The notes: generated from the sequence alone by a model not told the origin. 29,248 nucleotides of DNA from an uncultured Candidatus Saccharibacteria bacterium (GCA_948623715.1 CAPHDI010000014.1:1-29248); one strand, 5' to 3'. Numbered from the stretch's first letter, positions 19,950 through 28,659 are shown. Program-made: numbers and translations.

Positions 19950-22469
19950 ATGAGTGAGCTTTTGCATTATCAAAAACGACCGCAGGTTTATGTTTATAGC
20001 GTGCCAAATCAGCCAGGGTTAAAAGTTGGCTATACGGAGCGGGTGACAAAGTCGGGGTCGGACTTTGATGCGGTGAATGAGCGGGTGAGCGAGCAGCTAA
20101 TAAAAACTCCGAATCCGCAGTATAAAATCGAGCATTATGAGCTGGCGATTACAAATACAGGAAAATATTTCGATGATCATCTGGTGCATAAGTGGCTGGA
20201 GAGATTTGGTGCAAAGAAGCTGGCGGGAGAGTGGTACGATACTGATGTAGAGACGGTGATTTCGGTAATTAAAGGAATCAAGGCAGAGCGGCCGGAAGAT
20301 GGTCAGGCGATGCGAAAAGATTTTCGGATGCGGCCGGAACAGGTAGTGGCGGTGGAGCAGACAGCGGAGTATTTCCAGAAATATATTGCGAAAGGTGAGG
20401 TGCCGAGGTATCTCTGGAATGCGAAGATGCGGTTCGGGAAGACTTTTTCGGCGTATCAGTTAGCGAAGAAGATGGGATGGAAGCGAATACTAGTATTGAC
20501 TTATAAACCAGGAGTGGAGCAGGAGTGGCGGAATGATCTTTATGGGCACGAGGATTTCCGGGGATGGCAGTTTATCGAGGGGTTGATGAGTTGGGACGAA
20601 AAAGATATTGATGAGAGCCGGCCGGTGGTGTGGTTTGCGAGCTATCAGGATGTATTGGGGCGGAATGCGGATGGTGAGCTGAAGGAGCGGCACCGAAAAA
20701 TGCGCGAGATCGAGTGGGATGCGGTCTATGTCGATGAATATCATTTCGGGGCGTGGCGTGAAGCGGCAAAAGAGCTGGGCAGCGAGGAAAAGTCGGAAGT
20801 TAATGCGCCGGGTGATCTCGACGAGGCGGAAGAAATTGAGCAAACTTTGCCACTGGTGACGAAAAGTTATTTATATCTCTCAGGGACGCCGTTTCGGGCG
20901 ATCGCAAACGGGGAGTTTTCTGAGGATCAAATTTTCAACTGGACTTATGCGGACGAGCAGCGGGCGAAAAAGCTATGGAATGGAAAGGGTGAGAATCCGT
21001 ATGCGGAGTTGCCGCAGATTGTGATGATGACTTATCAAATGCCGGAGAACTTACGGAAAATCGCGATGCAGGGGGAGTTTAATGAGTTTGACTTGAATAA
21101 GTTCTTCGCGGCGACGAAAAGTGGGGATGAGTATGTGTTTCAGCGAGAAAATGATGTGCAGAAGTTTTTGAATATTCTGCACGGGATGGATTTGGAAGTG
21201 GCAGTGGAGAATAAATTTGAGCATCATGCGCCGGTGTTGCCATATGAGGATGCAAGATTATTATCAACACTGCGACATACTTTTTGGTTTTTGCCGAATG
21301 TAGCGGCATGTCGGGCGATGGAGGCGTTATTAAAACGGGATCCATTTTTCTCAAATTATGAAATTATTCGAGCAGCAGGTGGGGATACGCCGGGCGGAAA
21401 GCATGCAAAAGAACCGGTCGAAGCGAAAATTGGCGACGGAATTAGTACGCGGCCAACGATTACATTGTCGTGCGGAAAACTGACAACGGGAGTGACGGTG
21501 CCGGCGTGGAGCGGAGTACTGTTTTTGCGAAATATTGAGACGCCGGAAACTTATTTTCAGACGGCGTTTCGGGGGCAAAGTCCGTGGGTGATGAAAGATG
21601 TGCGTGATCCGATGAAGCGAAATATTATGAAGCCGACTTGCTACGTGATGGACTTTGCGCCGAGCCGAGCATTGAAGCTGATCGCGGATTATAGTAATTC
21701 CCTGGCGTCGGTCGTGGATAAGCGGCGGCCGGAGCAGAGACTGGAAGAGTTTATCGAGTTTTTGCCGGTGCTGTGTTATGACGGGGCGAGTATGCAGCGC
21801 TTGCAGGCGACGGAGATTCTCGACATTTCGACTTACGGGACAGCGTCGACGATGCTAGCGCGGCGGTGGCAGTCGGCGAGACTGGTCGATGTAACGTCGG
21901 TGGTGCTAGAAAAAGTATTGAATAATACGGAGATTATGGCGGCGCTGGAGAAAATCGAGGATTTTCGTAATTTGCGTAACGATCTCACGAAGGTGATTTC
22001 GCGAGAAAAGGCGGTGCATGAAGCGAAAAAGGCACGGGCGGAGGAAGGGCGTGAGCCGACGCCGGAAGAATTCGCTGAGGAAAAAGCAGAAGAAAAAGAC
22101 CGACGGGACTTTAAGAAAAAGTTGCGCGAAAAAATGTTGAAATTTATCACTAGGATACCGGTGTTTATGTATCTGACGGATTATCGTGAGCAGGCTTTGA
22201 TTGATGTGATTAAGAATATCGAGCCAGGGCTATTTGAGAAAGTGACGGGGCTGACGATTCGAGAGTTTGATCAGATGTGTGAAGTCGGAGTGTTTAATCA
22301 GACGGAGCTGAATGCGGCGATTGCGCAATTTCGGCGGTTTGAGGATGCGTCGCTTGAGTACGTTGGCGGCCGGGCGGCGAATGATGACGATGAGAATATT
22401 GGTCTCTTTGATACGGTGGTGTCGCGACGAGAGGCGAGTGAAATTATTGAGGCGGAGCTAGGGCAGTAA
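19950..22469 (+). CDS. GIY-YIG-like nuclease fused to superfamily 2 helicase
   Basis: The product is 839 residues. Residues about 10-100 are a GIY-YIG-type domain of the T5orf172/MUG113 sort: 'VYVYSVPNQPGLKVGYTER' and, at the end, 'EWYDTD'. About 125-600 are an SF2 helicase: 'WNAKMRFGKTFSAYQLA' (Walker A near 157-166), 'WDAVYVDEYHFGAW' (DEYH box, 262-265), 'YLYLSGTPFRAI' (motif III), 'YFQTAFRGQSPW' (motif VI). The rest is helical and charged. DNA translocation plus cleavage suits the restriction subunit of the adjacent methyltransferase pair. GGGGGAGG is upstream. Terminator at 22477-22508. It could be a new variant of a Type I/III-like system; activity is inferred. Confidence 0.88.
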   Translation: MSELLHYQKRPQVYVYSVPNQPGLKVGYTERVTKSGSDFDAVNERVSEQLIKTPNPQYKIEHYELAITNTGKYFDDHLVHKWLERFGAKKLAGEWYDTDVETVISVIKGIKAERPEDGQAMRKDFRMRPEQVVAVEQTAEYFQKYIAKGEVPRYLWNAKMRFGKTFSAYQLAKKMGWKRILVLTYKPGVEQEWRNDLYGHEDFRGWQFIEGLMSWDEKDIDESRPVVWFASYQDVLGRNADGELKERHRKMREIEWDAVYVDEYHFGAWREAAKELGSEEKSEVNAPGDLDEAEEIEQTLPLVTKSYLYLSGTPFRAIANGEFSEDQIFNWTYADEQRAKKLWNGKGENPYAELPQIVMMTYQMPENLRKIAMQGEFNEFDLNKFFAATKSGDEYVFQRENDVQKFLNILHGMDLEVAVENKFEHHAPVLPYEDARLLSTLRHTFWFLPNVAACRAMEALLKRDPFFSNYEIIRAAGGDTPGGKHAKEPVEAKIGDGISTRPTITLSCGKLTTGVTVPAWSGVLFLRNIETPETYFQTAFRGQSPWVMKDVRDPMKRNIMKPTCYVMDFAPSRALKLIADYSNSLASVVDKRRPEQRLEEFIEFLPVLCYDGASMQRLQATEILDISTYGTASTMLARRWQSARLVDVTSVVLEKVLNNTEIMAALEKIEDFRNLRNDLTKVISREKAVHEAKKARAEEGREPTPEEFAEEKAEEKDRRDFKKKLREKMLKFITRIPVFMYLTDYREQALIDVIKNIEPGLFEKVTGLTIREFDQMCEVGVFNQTELNAAIAQFRRFEDASLEYVGGRAANDDDENIGLFDTVVSRREASEIIEAELGQ

Positions 22470-22476
22470 ATAATAG

Positions 22477-22508
22477 AAAAGTCCCGAGAGTTTTTGCTCG
22501 GGACTTTT
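22477..22508. terminator. Bidirectional terminator between convergent genes
   Basis: AAAAGTCCCGAG (22477-22488) pairs with CTCGGGACTTTT (22497-22508). It serves the helicase gene on the plus strand and the SDR gene on the minus strand. Confidence 0.9.
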
Positions 22509-22524
22509 ATGATGGTAAGTTAAG

Positions 22525-23280
22525 TTAGACGAGAGTGGCGCCATCGACGGAAATGATTGCGCCGCTAATATAGCTAGCTAAGTCGCTCGCAAGGAAGAGG
22601 AAGACATTAGCAACTTCGGTTGGCTCACCCATACGACCGAGTGGGATTGGAGCGGTGACGCGGGCAACCATGTCCTCAGGAAGATTCGCGACCATATCGG
22701 TACGGGTAACGCCAGGAGCGACAGCATTGACGCGGATGTTGTCCTTCCCTAGTTCGCGGGCGAGAGATTTTGTCAGGCCATTAACGGCGCTTTTGCTGGC
22801 AGGGTAACCGCAACCGCTAGGTTGACCATAGAGACTGACCATGGAGCTCGTATTAATAATGCAGCCGCCACCCTGATCGCGCATGAATGGTGCAACAGCT
22901 TTTGTGCAGTCGAAGAGAGCTTTGACGTTGAGATTCATGATGTTGTCGAAGGCCTCTTCGGTGTAATCGTAGAGCGATTCGCGGGCGGAAACGCCGGCGT
23001 TGTTGACGAGGATGTCGATGCGACCGTATTTCTCAATAATTTCGCCGATAGTTTGCTCGACGGATTGAAGATTCCCTAGTTCGGGAGCCATACCGGTAAC
23101 TTCCCAGTCGGGGTTTTCGGATTTTAATAAGTCGACGGCTTTGTTGGCGCTTTCCTGATGGGAGCCGAAGAGAACAACCTTAGCACTCTGCTGTAAATAA
23201 AGTTTTACAATTTCGAAGCCAATGCCGCGAGTGCCGCCAGTGACGACGGCGATCTTGTTTTTTAATAAGTCTGTAATCAT
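22525..23280 (-). CDS. SDR-family oxidoreductase, FabG-like
   Basis: The product is 251 residues. It has all classical short-chain dehydrogenase features: 'VVTGGTRGIGFEIVKLYL' (cofactor motif TGxxxGIG, 13-20), 'DILVNNAGVSARESL' (NNAG), catalytic Ser in 'IINTSSMVSLYG', 'GYPASKSAVNGLTKSLAREL' (YxxxK), 'VNAVAPGVTRTDM', and an ending 'YISGAIISVDGATLV'. Closest in feel to 3-oxoacyl-ACP reductases or sugar/steroid dehydrogenases. A fatty-acid role is uncertain, since Patescibacteria often lack full lipid synthesis and no other fab genes are near. TACAAT (23292-23287) lies six bases before ATG, i.e. leaderless. Element B separates it from the divergent nuclease gene. Confidence 0.93.
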   Translation of the reverse strand: MITDLLKNKIAVVTGGTRGIGFEIVKLYLQQSAKVVLFGSHQESANKAVDLLKSENPDWEVTGMAPELGNLQSVEQTIGEIIEKYGRIDILVNNAGVSARESLYDYTEEAFDNIMNLNVKALFDCTKAVAPFMRDQGGGCIINTSSMVSLYGQPSGCGYPASKSAVNGLTKSLARELGKDNIRVNAVAPGVTRTDMVANLPEDMVARVTAPIPLGRMGEPTEVANVFLFLASDLASYISGAIISVDGATLV

Positions 23281-23286
23281 GAACTT

Positions 23287-23292
23287 ATTGTA
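23287..23292 (-). promoter_or_regulatory. -10 box of the SDR gene (leaderless)
   Basis: TACAAT followed by AAGTTC and ATG at 23280. An outward TTTACG of the element-B arm lies 16 bp upstream. Confidence 0.65.
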
Positions 23293-23300
23293 GCACAGTA

Positions 23301-23468
23301 TTTTATCTCGTAAACACGCTTTTCTGGGACCGCTGTCGCGACTTCGTCGCTCTCTGTCTGCGTCGCTCGGGAGAAAATGTTTACATTTTCTCCGCTCGCT
23401 ATCCTCGACATTTCGGGCCGCTTAGGCCAAGTCTTTATGTCCTGCGAAAAGGTATTTACGAGATAAAA
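23301..23468. repeat. 168-bp nested inverted repeat (element B)
   Basis: Perfect 14-bp outer arms (23301-23314 with 23455-23468), then CTTTTC/GAAAAG (23319-23324 with 23446-23451) and GGAC/GTCC (23327-23330 with 23439-23442). A further hairpin with GGAGAAAATG/CATTTTCTCC lies inside. The core 23414-23442 matches element A (8195-8223) in 28 of 29 bases; B differs by an extra block of about 80 bases between GGACCGCT and the core. It sits exactly between two divergent leaderless promoters, and each arm carries TTTACG pointing outward. Confidence 0.88.
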
Positions 23469-23474
23469 TTGTGT

Positions 23475-23480
23475 TATCAT
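23475..23480 (+). promoter_or_regulatory. -10 box of the HNH nuclease gene (leaderless)
   Basis: TATCAT followed by GAGTAT and ATG at 23487. Confidence 0.55.
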
Positions 23481-23486
23481 GAGTAT

Positions 23487-24239
23487 ATGAAGAAGACTTT
23501 TCAATATCGGTGGAGGAGAATTATTGCCGTAATGATCGCGGCGGCGGGGGCGGTCGGGCTAGTAATTACGAATCCGAATAGTTATGAGCAGATTTTTGAT
23601 AGTGGTGAGGCGAGTGCGGAAAGTTCGACTGTAAGTAATGATGAATCTGGCGGAGTTTTAGCGACAGAAGTTTTAGAAAAGTTAGAGATCAAGGGGCGAG
23701 CACCGAAAACTGGTTATGATCGGGAGGAGCAGTTTTATAAAACTTGGCCGACAGTAGATGGGTGTAGTTTGAGACAGAGGATAATTAAGCGGGAGCTGGG
23801 TGATAGTGCGAAACTTGATAGTGATAATTGCACGATGCTCACGGGCGAATTTGATGAACCGTACACGGGGCAGCATTTGATATTTTATGAGAAAGCGGAG
23901 ATCTCGAAAGGAATCCAGATCGATCATGTCGTGGCTTTGTCGGATGCGTGGCAGAAGGGCGCGCAACAGTTAACAAGCGATGAGAGGTATAATCTTGCAA
24001 CGGATCCGTTGAACTTGCTTGCAGTGGAGTCGGGTGCGAATCAGCAGAAGTCGGACGGGGATGCGGCGACGTGGTTGCCGAAGAATAAAAGTTTTCGCTG
24101 TCAATATGTGGCGAGACAAGTTTCGGTGAAGTATAAATATAGTTTATGGGTGACGCAGGCGGAGCATGATGCAATCATGCGAGTGCTGGAAACTTGTCCG
24201 AATGAGAAAGCGGTAGGAGTATCACTTATCGACGAATGA
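23487..24239 (+). CDS. Secreted HNH endonuclease (DUF1524/GmrSD C-terminal type)
   Basis: The product is 250 residues. A basic start and hydrophobic segment ('IIAVMIAAAGAVGLVI', about 12-27) mark export or anchoring, followed by a Ser/Glu-rich spacer to about 65. The nuclease domain has 'GIQIDHVVALSDAWQKGA' (Asp-His of the HNH site, near 144-146), 'NLATDPLNLLAVESGANQQK' and 'SDGDAATWLPKN'. Two conserved Cys pairs ('DGCSLR', 'SDNCTML', 'FRCQYV', 'ETCPNE') may form disulfides outside the cell. Such proteins degrade DNA or RNA outside the cell; in a parasite with little nucleotide synthesis, scavenging is a plausible role. The upstream in-frame start at 23469 is rejected because the -10 box lies inside it. 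Confidence 0.9.
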   Translation: MKKTFQYRWRRIIAVMIAAAGAVGLVITNPNSYEQIFDSGEASAESSTVSNDESGGVLATEVLEKLEIKGRAPKTGYDREEQFYKTWPTVDGCSLRQRIIKRELGDSAKLDSDNCTMLTGEFDEPYTGQHLIFYEKAEISKGIQIDHVVALSDAWQKGAQQLTSDERYNLATDPLNLLAVESGANQQKSDGDAATWLPKNKSFRCQYVARQVSVKYKYSLWVTQAEHDAIMRVLETCPNEKAVGVSLIDE

Positions 24240-25712
24240 TTCCATGAGTTTGAGTTTGAGTGAAACGCTATCATAAGTTTCGCCGGCTTTCAAATGTAGA
24301 GATAGATGGCGATTCATAGTTAGGGCAGAAAGAGTGCTGACGGGATAGAATTCGGGATGGAGACCGAGTTCGTTTAATGCGGCGAGTGAAGCGTCGGCTT
24401 GATAAATATAGCTGACGCTCTCGCCGTCATGATAGCCTTTGATGGTGTTGCCGTGAGGAAGCTGCTCGGTCATGATCATGGTGTCGAGGGCGGCCATTAG
24501 GACGAAATCTCGGGTAGTAGCGATGGTATCGAGGTCGCCGTTGTAGAAAATATTGAGGTAAAGGTTATGGTCGTTGTGACTCTGCCAATATTCGAGAAGT
24601 GCGGGAGTGAGATTGTCGAGTAGTTCGCGCTCGGTGTGAGCGGAAAACATGAGGACGAGTTCGTCTTCGCTGAGAGCTTGAGGAATGCTGCGATAGAGAT
24701 AGTGTGAATAAGGGAAGGCTAGAGAGATAGTAGAATCTTCGGTGGTGCCGAGGTAAGTGGCGGCGGTATGGATTAACTTATCGTTGGTCTGAGGTAGGGT
24801 GGAGGCGTGGTAGACTTCGCCGTTTGTCGTACATTCGAAAATGCCGCTTTCGGTATTTTCGGTGAGGTAGACAGTCTGGTAACGTCCGTCGCAGAGCGTG
24901 TAAATGGCGTCGGAGAGTAGAGGCGGGACGTCGGGGAGACGAGCTTCGAGCTGATTGGCGGTGATTTGGCCGATGAAGCCGAGATTGGCATTAGCGCCGG
25001 TCTGAACGAAATACGTGATTCCGCCGAGTGCTAGACTTAGGCTGCTTAGGGCGGCTAGGCTAAGAGTGATTTTCGCGAGAGTAGAATGAGAATCAGGGGG
25101 ATTGGCTTGTCTATCGATGAAGAGAATAATCATAACGAAGACTAAAACTGCGGCGATGAGGATAAGGCTGAGCTGATGTGGGAGCCATTCACCGTGATGA
25201 TGTAAGAACCAAATCAGAAGCAGCTCGGCGAGACTACTAAAAGTTAGCATTATGGCGGCGTTGATGCGCTGATTTGAACGCCATAAAGAGAAGATGATGA
25301 CTAGGTCGATAAGGGCGACGAATGCACCGATTAACATCGTATAACGAAAAGCAGTAGGGTAATAAACTTCGGTGATCCAGTTATAATTGGCAGAATGAAC
25401 AACGATGAGAACAAGTTGCATCGGACCGACAGCGAAAGCGAGGATGACGCTGAGGATAAAAGTCGCAATCGCGAGAGGTTTAGCGAAACTGCGCTTTTGG
25501 CGGGCGCGAGCCATGGCGTTGATAAGGCTGGAGGGCCAGAGGAGGTCGGTAGTGGTAAAAGTCGTAGTGCCGTTGGGGTTTTCGATAGTTTCGTGATTAT
25601 CGGGACTTTTATGGCCTTCCAGATTTGTGGGCGGGAGCACAAAAGCTGCCATCGCAGAGCGATCGGGCCACAACAAGCTTGCGCTTTCAGTACCCACCTT
25701 TTGAACCTTCAT
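24222..25712 (-). CDS. Multi-pass membrane protein, unknown
   Basis: The product is 496 residues. No family is recognised. The first ~75 residues are polar; five hydrophobic segments follow at about 80-100, 118-142, 150-170, 178-198 and 214-235 (for example 'LSLILIAAVLVFVMIILFI'). The remaining 250 residues are soluble, with 'LPDVPPLLSDAIYTLCDGRY' and 'MLMESFVDK'-like helical ends, and are probably outside the membrane plane. Its 3' end overlaps that of the HNH nuclease gene by 18 bases on the opposite strand. TAAAAT (25726-25721) is 8 bases before ATG. It shares a 77-bp divergent promoter region with ychF. Confidence 0.85.
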   Translation of the reverse strand: MKVQKVGTESASLLWPDRSAMAAFVLPPTNLEGHKSPDNHETIENPNGTTTFTTTDLLWPSSLINAMARARQKRSFAKPLAIATFILSVILAFAVGPMQLVLIVVHSANYNWITEVYYPTAFRYTMLIGAFVALIDLVIIFSLWRSNQRINAAIMLTFSSLAELLLIWFLHHHGEWLPHQLSLILIAAVLVFVMIILFIDRQANPPDSHSTLAKITLSLAALSSLSLALGGITYFVQTGANANLGFIGQITANQLEARLPDVPPLLSDAIYTLCDGRYQTVYLTENTESGIFECTTNGEVYHASTLPQTNDKLIHTAATYLGTTEDSTISLAFPYSHYLYRSIPQALSEDELVLMFSAHTERELLDNLTPALLEYWQSHNDHNLYLNIFYNGDLDTIATTRDFVLMAALDTMIMTEQLPHGNTIKGYHDGESVSYIYQADASLAALNELGLHPEFYPVSTLSALTMNRHLSLHLKAGETYDSVSLKLKLMESFVDK

Positions 25713-25720
25713 ATATACTT

Positions 25721-25726
25721 ATTTTA
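25721..25726 (-). promoter_or_regulatory. -10 box of the membrane-protein gene (leaderless)
   Basis: TAAAAT followed by AAGTATAT and ATG at 25712. Confidence 0.5.
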
Positions 25727-25776
25727 ACATAGAAGTTTTAGAAAAAGTAAACTTTTATTAAAATATAAGATTGTGA

Positions 25777-25782
25777 TATAAT
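25777..25782 (+). promoter_or_regulatory. -10 box of ychF (leaderless)
   Basis: TATAAT with extended TGA, followed by ATATAGT and ATG at 25790. Confidence 0.7.
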
Positions 25783-25789
25783 ATATAGT

Positions 25790-26770
25790 ATGAATTTGAA
25801 GATTGCGATTGTGGGGTTGCCGAATGTGGGAAAGTCGACGCTTTTTAATGCTCTAACGAATGCGGGGGCGTTGGCGGCGAATTATCCGTTTGCGACGATT
25901 GAACCGAATGTCGGGATTGTGCCGGTGCCGGATGCGCGACTGGATGTGCTTGCGAAGATGTATGATACGGAAAAAGTAATCCCAGCGACAGTGGAATTTG
26001 TAGATGTGGCAGGGTTGGTCGAGGGGGCGTCGAAAGGCGAAGGTCTGGGAAATAAGTTCCTCGCGCATATTCGAGAGTGCCAGGTGATTTGTCATGTGGT
26101 GCGAGTGTTTGAGGATGGAGATGTGATTCGAGCGGAAGGATCGAAGGATCCGGCGCATGATATTGATGTAATTCAGACGGAGCTGGAATTGGCGGATCTC
26201 GAAACGCGAGAAAAAGTCGAAGCGAAACGGAAAAAGTCGAAAGAAATTGATGAGAATATTCCCTACTTGACGCAAAAGCCGGTGATTTATATGTTTAACG
26301 TTGATGAGAATCAGCTTGCGAATCAGGAACTACGCGAGAAGTTGGCTGCGAGTGTAGCGCCGAGTCAGGCGGTATTTGTGAATGCAAAACTGGAAGCGGA
26401 AATGTCGGGGATGAGTGTGGCGGAGCGGAAAGAATTTCTCAAAGAATACGGCGTAGAAGAAGATGCACTGGGTGAGCTGATTAAGGCGGCGTATAAGACT
26501 TTAGGATTGCAAAGTTTTCTCACGGCGGGTAAGAAAGAAGTACGTGCCTGGACGATTAGACAAGGTGCGACAGCGCCAGAGGCGGCAGGAGCGATTCATA
26601 CGGATTTTCAGCGAGGATTTATTGCGGCAGAAGTAATGAAATATGATGATCTCGCGGAGCTGGGGAGTGAGCAGGCAGTGAAGGCGGCAGGTAAACTCCG
26701 AACTGAAGGTAAGACTTATGTGATGCAAGACGGAGATGTGGTGGAGTTCCGGTTTAATGTGTCGAAATAA
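25790..26770 (+). CDS. ychF: YchF/OLA1-family GTPase/ATPase
   Basis: The product is 326 residues, somewhat shorter than the usual ~363. P-loop 'GLPNVGKSTLFNALT' (8-22), switch region 'ANYPFATIEPNVGIVPVPD', G3 'FVDVAGLVEGASKGEGLGNK', then the helical insert, 'VIYMFNVDE' in place of the NKxD element (typical of OLA1 proteins, which prefer ATP), and a C-terminal TGS domain (about 240-325) with 'VRAWTIRQGATAPEAAGAIH' and 'DGDVVEFRFNV'. YchF binds the ribosome and responds to stress. It leads an operon with the PF06541-like and glycosyltransferase genes. Confidence 0.97.
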   Translation: MNLKIAIVGLPNVGKSTLFNALTNAGALAANYPFATIEPNVGIVPVPDARLDVLAKMYDTEKVIPATVEFVDVAGLVEGASKGEGLGNKFLAHIRECQVICHVVRVFEDGDVIRAEGSKDPAHDIDVIQTELELADLETREKVEAKRKKSKEIDENIPYLTQKPVIYMFNVDENQLANQELREKLAASVAPSQAVFVNAKLEAEMSGMSVAERKEFLKEYGVEEDALGELIKAAYKTLGLQSFLTAGKKEVRAWTIRQGATAPEAAGAIHTDFQRGFIAAEVMKYDDLAELGSEQAVKAAGKLRTEGKTYVMQDGDVVEFRFNVSK

Positions 26771-27407
26771 GAAGTTTGCGGAGGGGCTGTGTTTTCAGAA
26801 GTTATTCTTTATCTTCATGTTTGGCTCGGTATTCGGGACGATCTATGAAGATATTTTAATTTATCTACAACAAGGGATTTGGATGGTGCATCGCGGGGTG
26901 ATTTATGGGCCGTTTAATGTGATTTATGGGTTTGGGGCGGCGTTGATGTGCTGGGTATTGTTACGAAAAAAATATAATAACTGGCAGATTTTCGGGTTAT
27001 CGGCGCTACTCGGCGGGGCGGTAGAATATCTGCTTAGCCTCGGGCAAGAGATTTTCACCGGGACAACGTCGTGGGACTATAGTAATCAATTTCTCAATTT
27101 TGCGGGGCGAACGTCGGTGCCGATTATGTTGGTGTGGGGAGTGATGGGGATTGTGCTGGTGAAAGTGTTTTATCCGGTGCTGTCGGGTTTGATTGAGCGG
27201 ATTCCACGAAATGTGGGGGAGCCGCTGTTTTGGGTGCTACTGGTATTTATGATTATAAATTGTCTGGTGTCATGGACGGCGATCATTCGACAAAATCTGC
27301 GACATCATGATGTGCCGCCATTGACGCCGATCGGGCAATTTTATGATGAATATTATAATGATACTTTCTTGGAAAAGTATTTCCCGAATATGGTGAGGTC
27401 GGAGTAG
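26757..27407 (+). CDS. PF06541-type membrane protein (putative ABC-transporter type IV)
   Basis: The product is 216 residues from ATG 26757, overlapping the end of ychF by 14 bases. 'FGSVFGTIYEDILIYLQQG' followed by 'HRGVIYGPFNVIYGFGAAL' is the hallmark of the PF06541 (CmpB-like) family of Bacillota and relatives. About five hydrophobic segments: 12-32, 48-70, 83-100, 122-145 and 163-185. Family function is not firmly known despite the name; no ATPase or binding protein is adjacent. It is co-transcribed with ychF and the downstream glycosyltransferase. Confidence 0.83.
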   Translation: MCRNKKFAEGLCFQKLFFIFMFGSVFGTIYEDILIYLQQGIWMVHRGVIYGPFNVIYGFGAALMCWVLLRKKYNNWQIFGLSALLGGAVEYLLSLGQEIFTGTTSWDYSNQFLNFAGRTSVPIMLVWGVMGIVLVKVFYPVLSGLIERIPRNVGEPLFWVLLVFMIINCLVSWTAIIRQNLRHHDVPPLTPIGQFYDEYYNDTFLEKYFPNMVRSE

Positions 27408-27434
27408 AATTGTGGGAAATATGAGAGGACGAGG

Positions 27435-28631
27435 ATGATTGCACTGTTTGGATTGATGTGTTTAATTTATGCAGGGTTTTTAGCAATTTATGCGAATTTG
27501 GCTCTCAGGAAGAATCGATTGGAATTGCATAAGCGGACGAATGCGCCGAAAAGTGCGATCCTAGTCCCAGCACGATACGAAAGCGCGGTGATTGAGGGGT
27601 TGCTGAAAAGTATTGAGCGACAGACGGTGAAGATGCCGATGCGAGATGTGTATGTGATAGTCGAGAGCGAGGATGATCCGACGGTGAAAATTTGTGCGAA
27701 ATATGACTGTCAGGTGATTTTGCGGGAGCATTTGGAGTTGCAGAGAAAGGGTTATGCGCTGGATGAGGCGGTGAAGCAGATTCTTACGAAGAAGAATTAC
27801 GATTTGTATTTTATATTCGATGCGGATAATCGCTTAGCGCCAACTTATTTGGAAGAGATGTTAAAAATTTATGCCGATGGATATGAAATGGCGACTGGTT
27901 ACAGAAATGCGAAGAATAATAATTATAATACGATTGCGGCAGTGTCAGCACTGACCTTTACGATGATAAACACGATTGGGAATAAGAATCGGATCCGGCA
28001 CGGTGGGAATATTATTTTCTCAGGAACGGGGTGCTTCGTAGTCGGCGAATTGGTCGAGAAATGGGGTGGGTGGCCATTTCATAGTCTGACGGAAGACTAT
28101 GAGATGTCGCTCTATGCGATTACGAGCGATATCTCGACGTTTTACAATGAGAAAGCGGTATTTTATGATGAGCAGCCGACGAAGTACCGGCAGCAGACCG
28201 TCGATCAGCGGGTGCGCTGGATCAAGGGATACTTTAGCGCGCGACATGAATATATTCCGGAAATGCGGGCGCGGTGGGATCAGCCGAATCAAGGTAGTAT
28301 TGTAAAAGAATGGGTGGGGGTGAAGCCGGTGATCTGGGCGCTGGTCGGGGTGATATGTTTACTATTTGAAGACATTGTGAAACTGTTTACATCAAAAGAT
28401 CTGGGGATGATTATTGGGATGCTGGTGGAGTTGATTATAGTGGTATATATAGTGCTATTGATTATTACGGCAGTGATGATTCGGCGAGAAAAGATGAAAT
28501 TCACGTCGCGAATAAAGTGGCGAGCAATTTTGTTTAATCCGATTTATTTATTAACTTATGTTCCCTGCGCACTGAAGGCGCTGTTTATCAAGAATGTGCA
28601 ATGGAAGAGGATTGAGCACGGGAAGAAATAA
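27435..28631 (+). CDS. Membrane family 2 glycosyltransferase
   Basis: The product is 398 residues. One TM segment at the N-terminus (about 2-24) and about three near the end (about 292-395). The GT-A domain has 'SAILVPARYESAVIEGLLKS', 'LYFIFDADNRL' (DxD near 129), 'FSGTGCFVVG', 'HSLTEDYEMSLYAI' (ED) and 'TVDQRVRWIKGYF' (QxxRW), the set found in processive or lipid-linked glycosyltransferases. It probably adds sugars to a cell-surface polymer, using a nucleotide sugar in the cytosol. GAGGACGAGG directly precedes ATG. It is the last gene of the ychF transcription unit; no clear terminator follows before leader 2. Confidence 0.93.
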   Translation: MIALFGLMCLIYAGFLAIYANLALRKNRLELHKRTNAPKSAILVPARYESAVIEGLLKSIERQTVKMPMRDVYVIVESEDDPTVKICAKYDCQVILREHLELQRKGYALDEAVKQILTKKNYDLYFIFDADNRLAPTYLEEMLKIYADGYEMATGYRNAKNNNYNTIAAVSALTFTMINTIGNKNRIRHGGNIIFSGTGCFVVGELVEKWGGWPFHSLTEDYEMSLYAITSDISTFYNEKAVFYDEQPTKYRQQTVDQRVRWIKGYFSARHEYIPEMRARWDQPNQGSIVKEWVGVKPVIWALVGVICLLFEDIVKLFTSKDLGMIIGMLVELIIVVYIVLLIITAVMIRREKMKFTSRIKWRAILFNPIYLLTYVPCALKALFIKNVQWKRIEHGKK

Positions 28632-28659
28632 CGTTTTTTATACGAAATAAGTATTTCCA

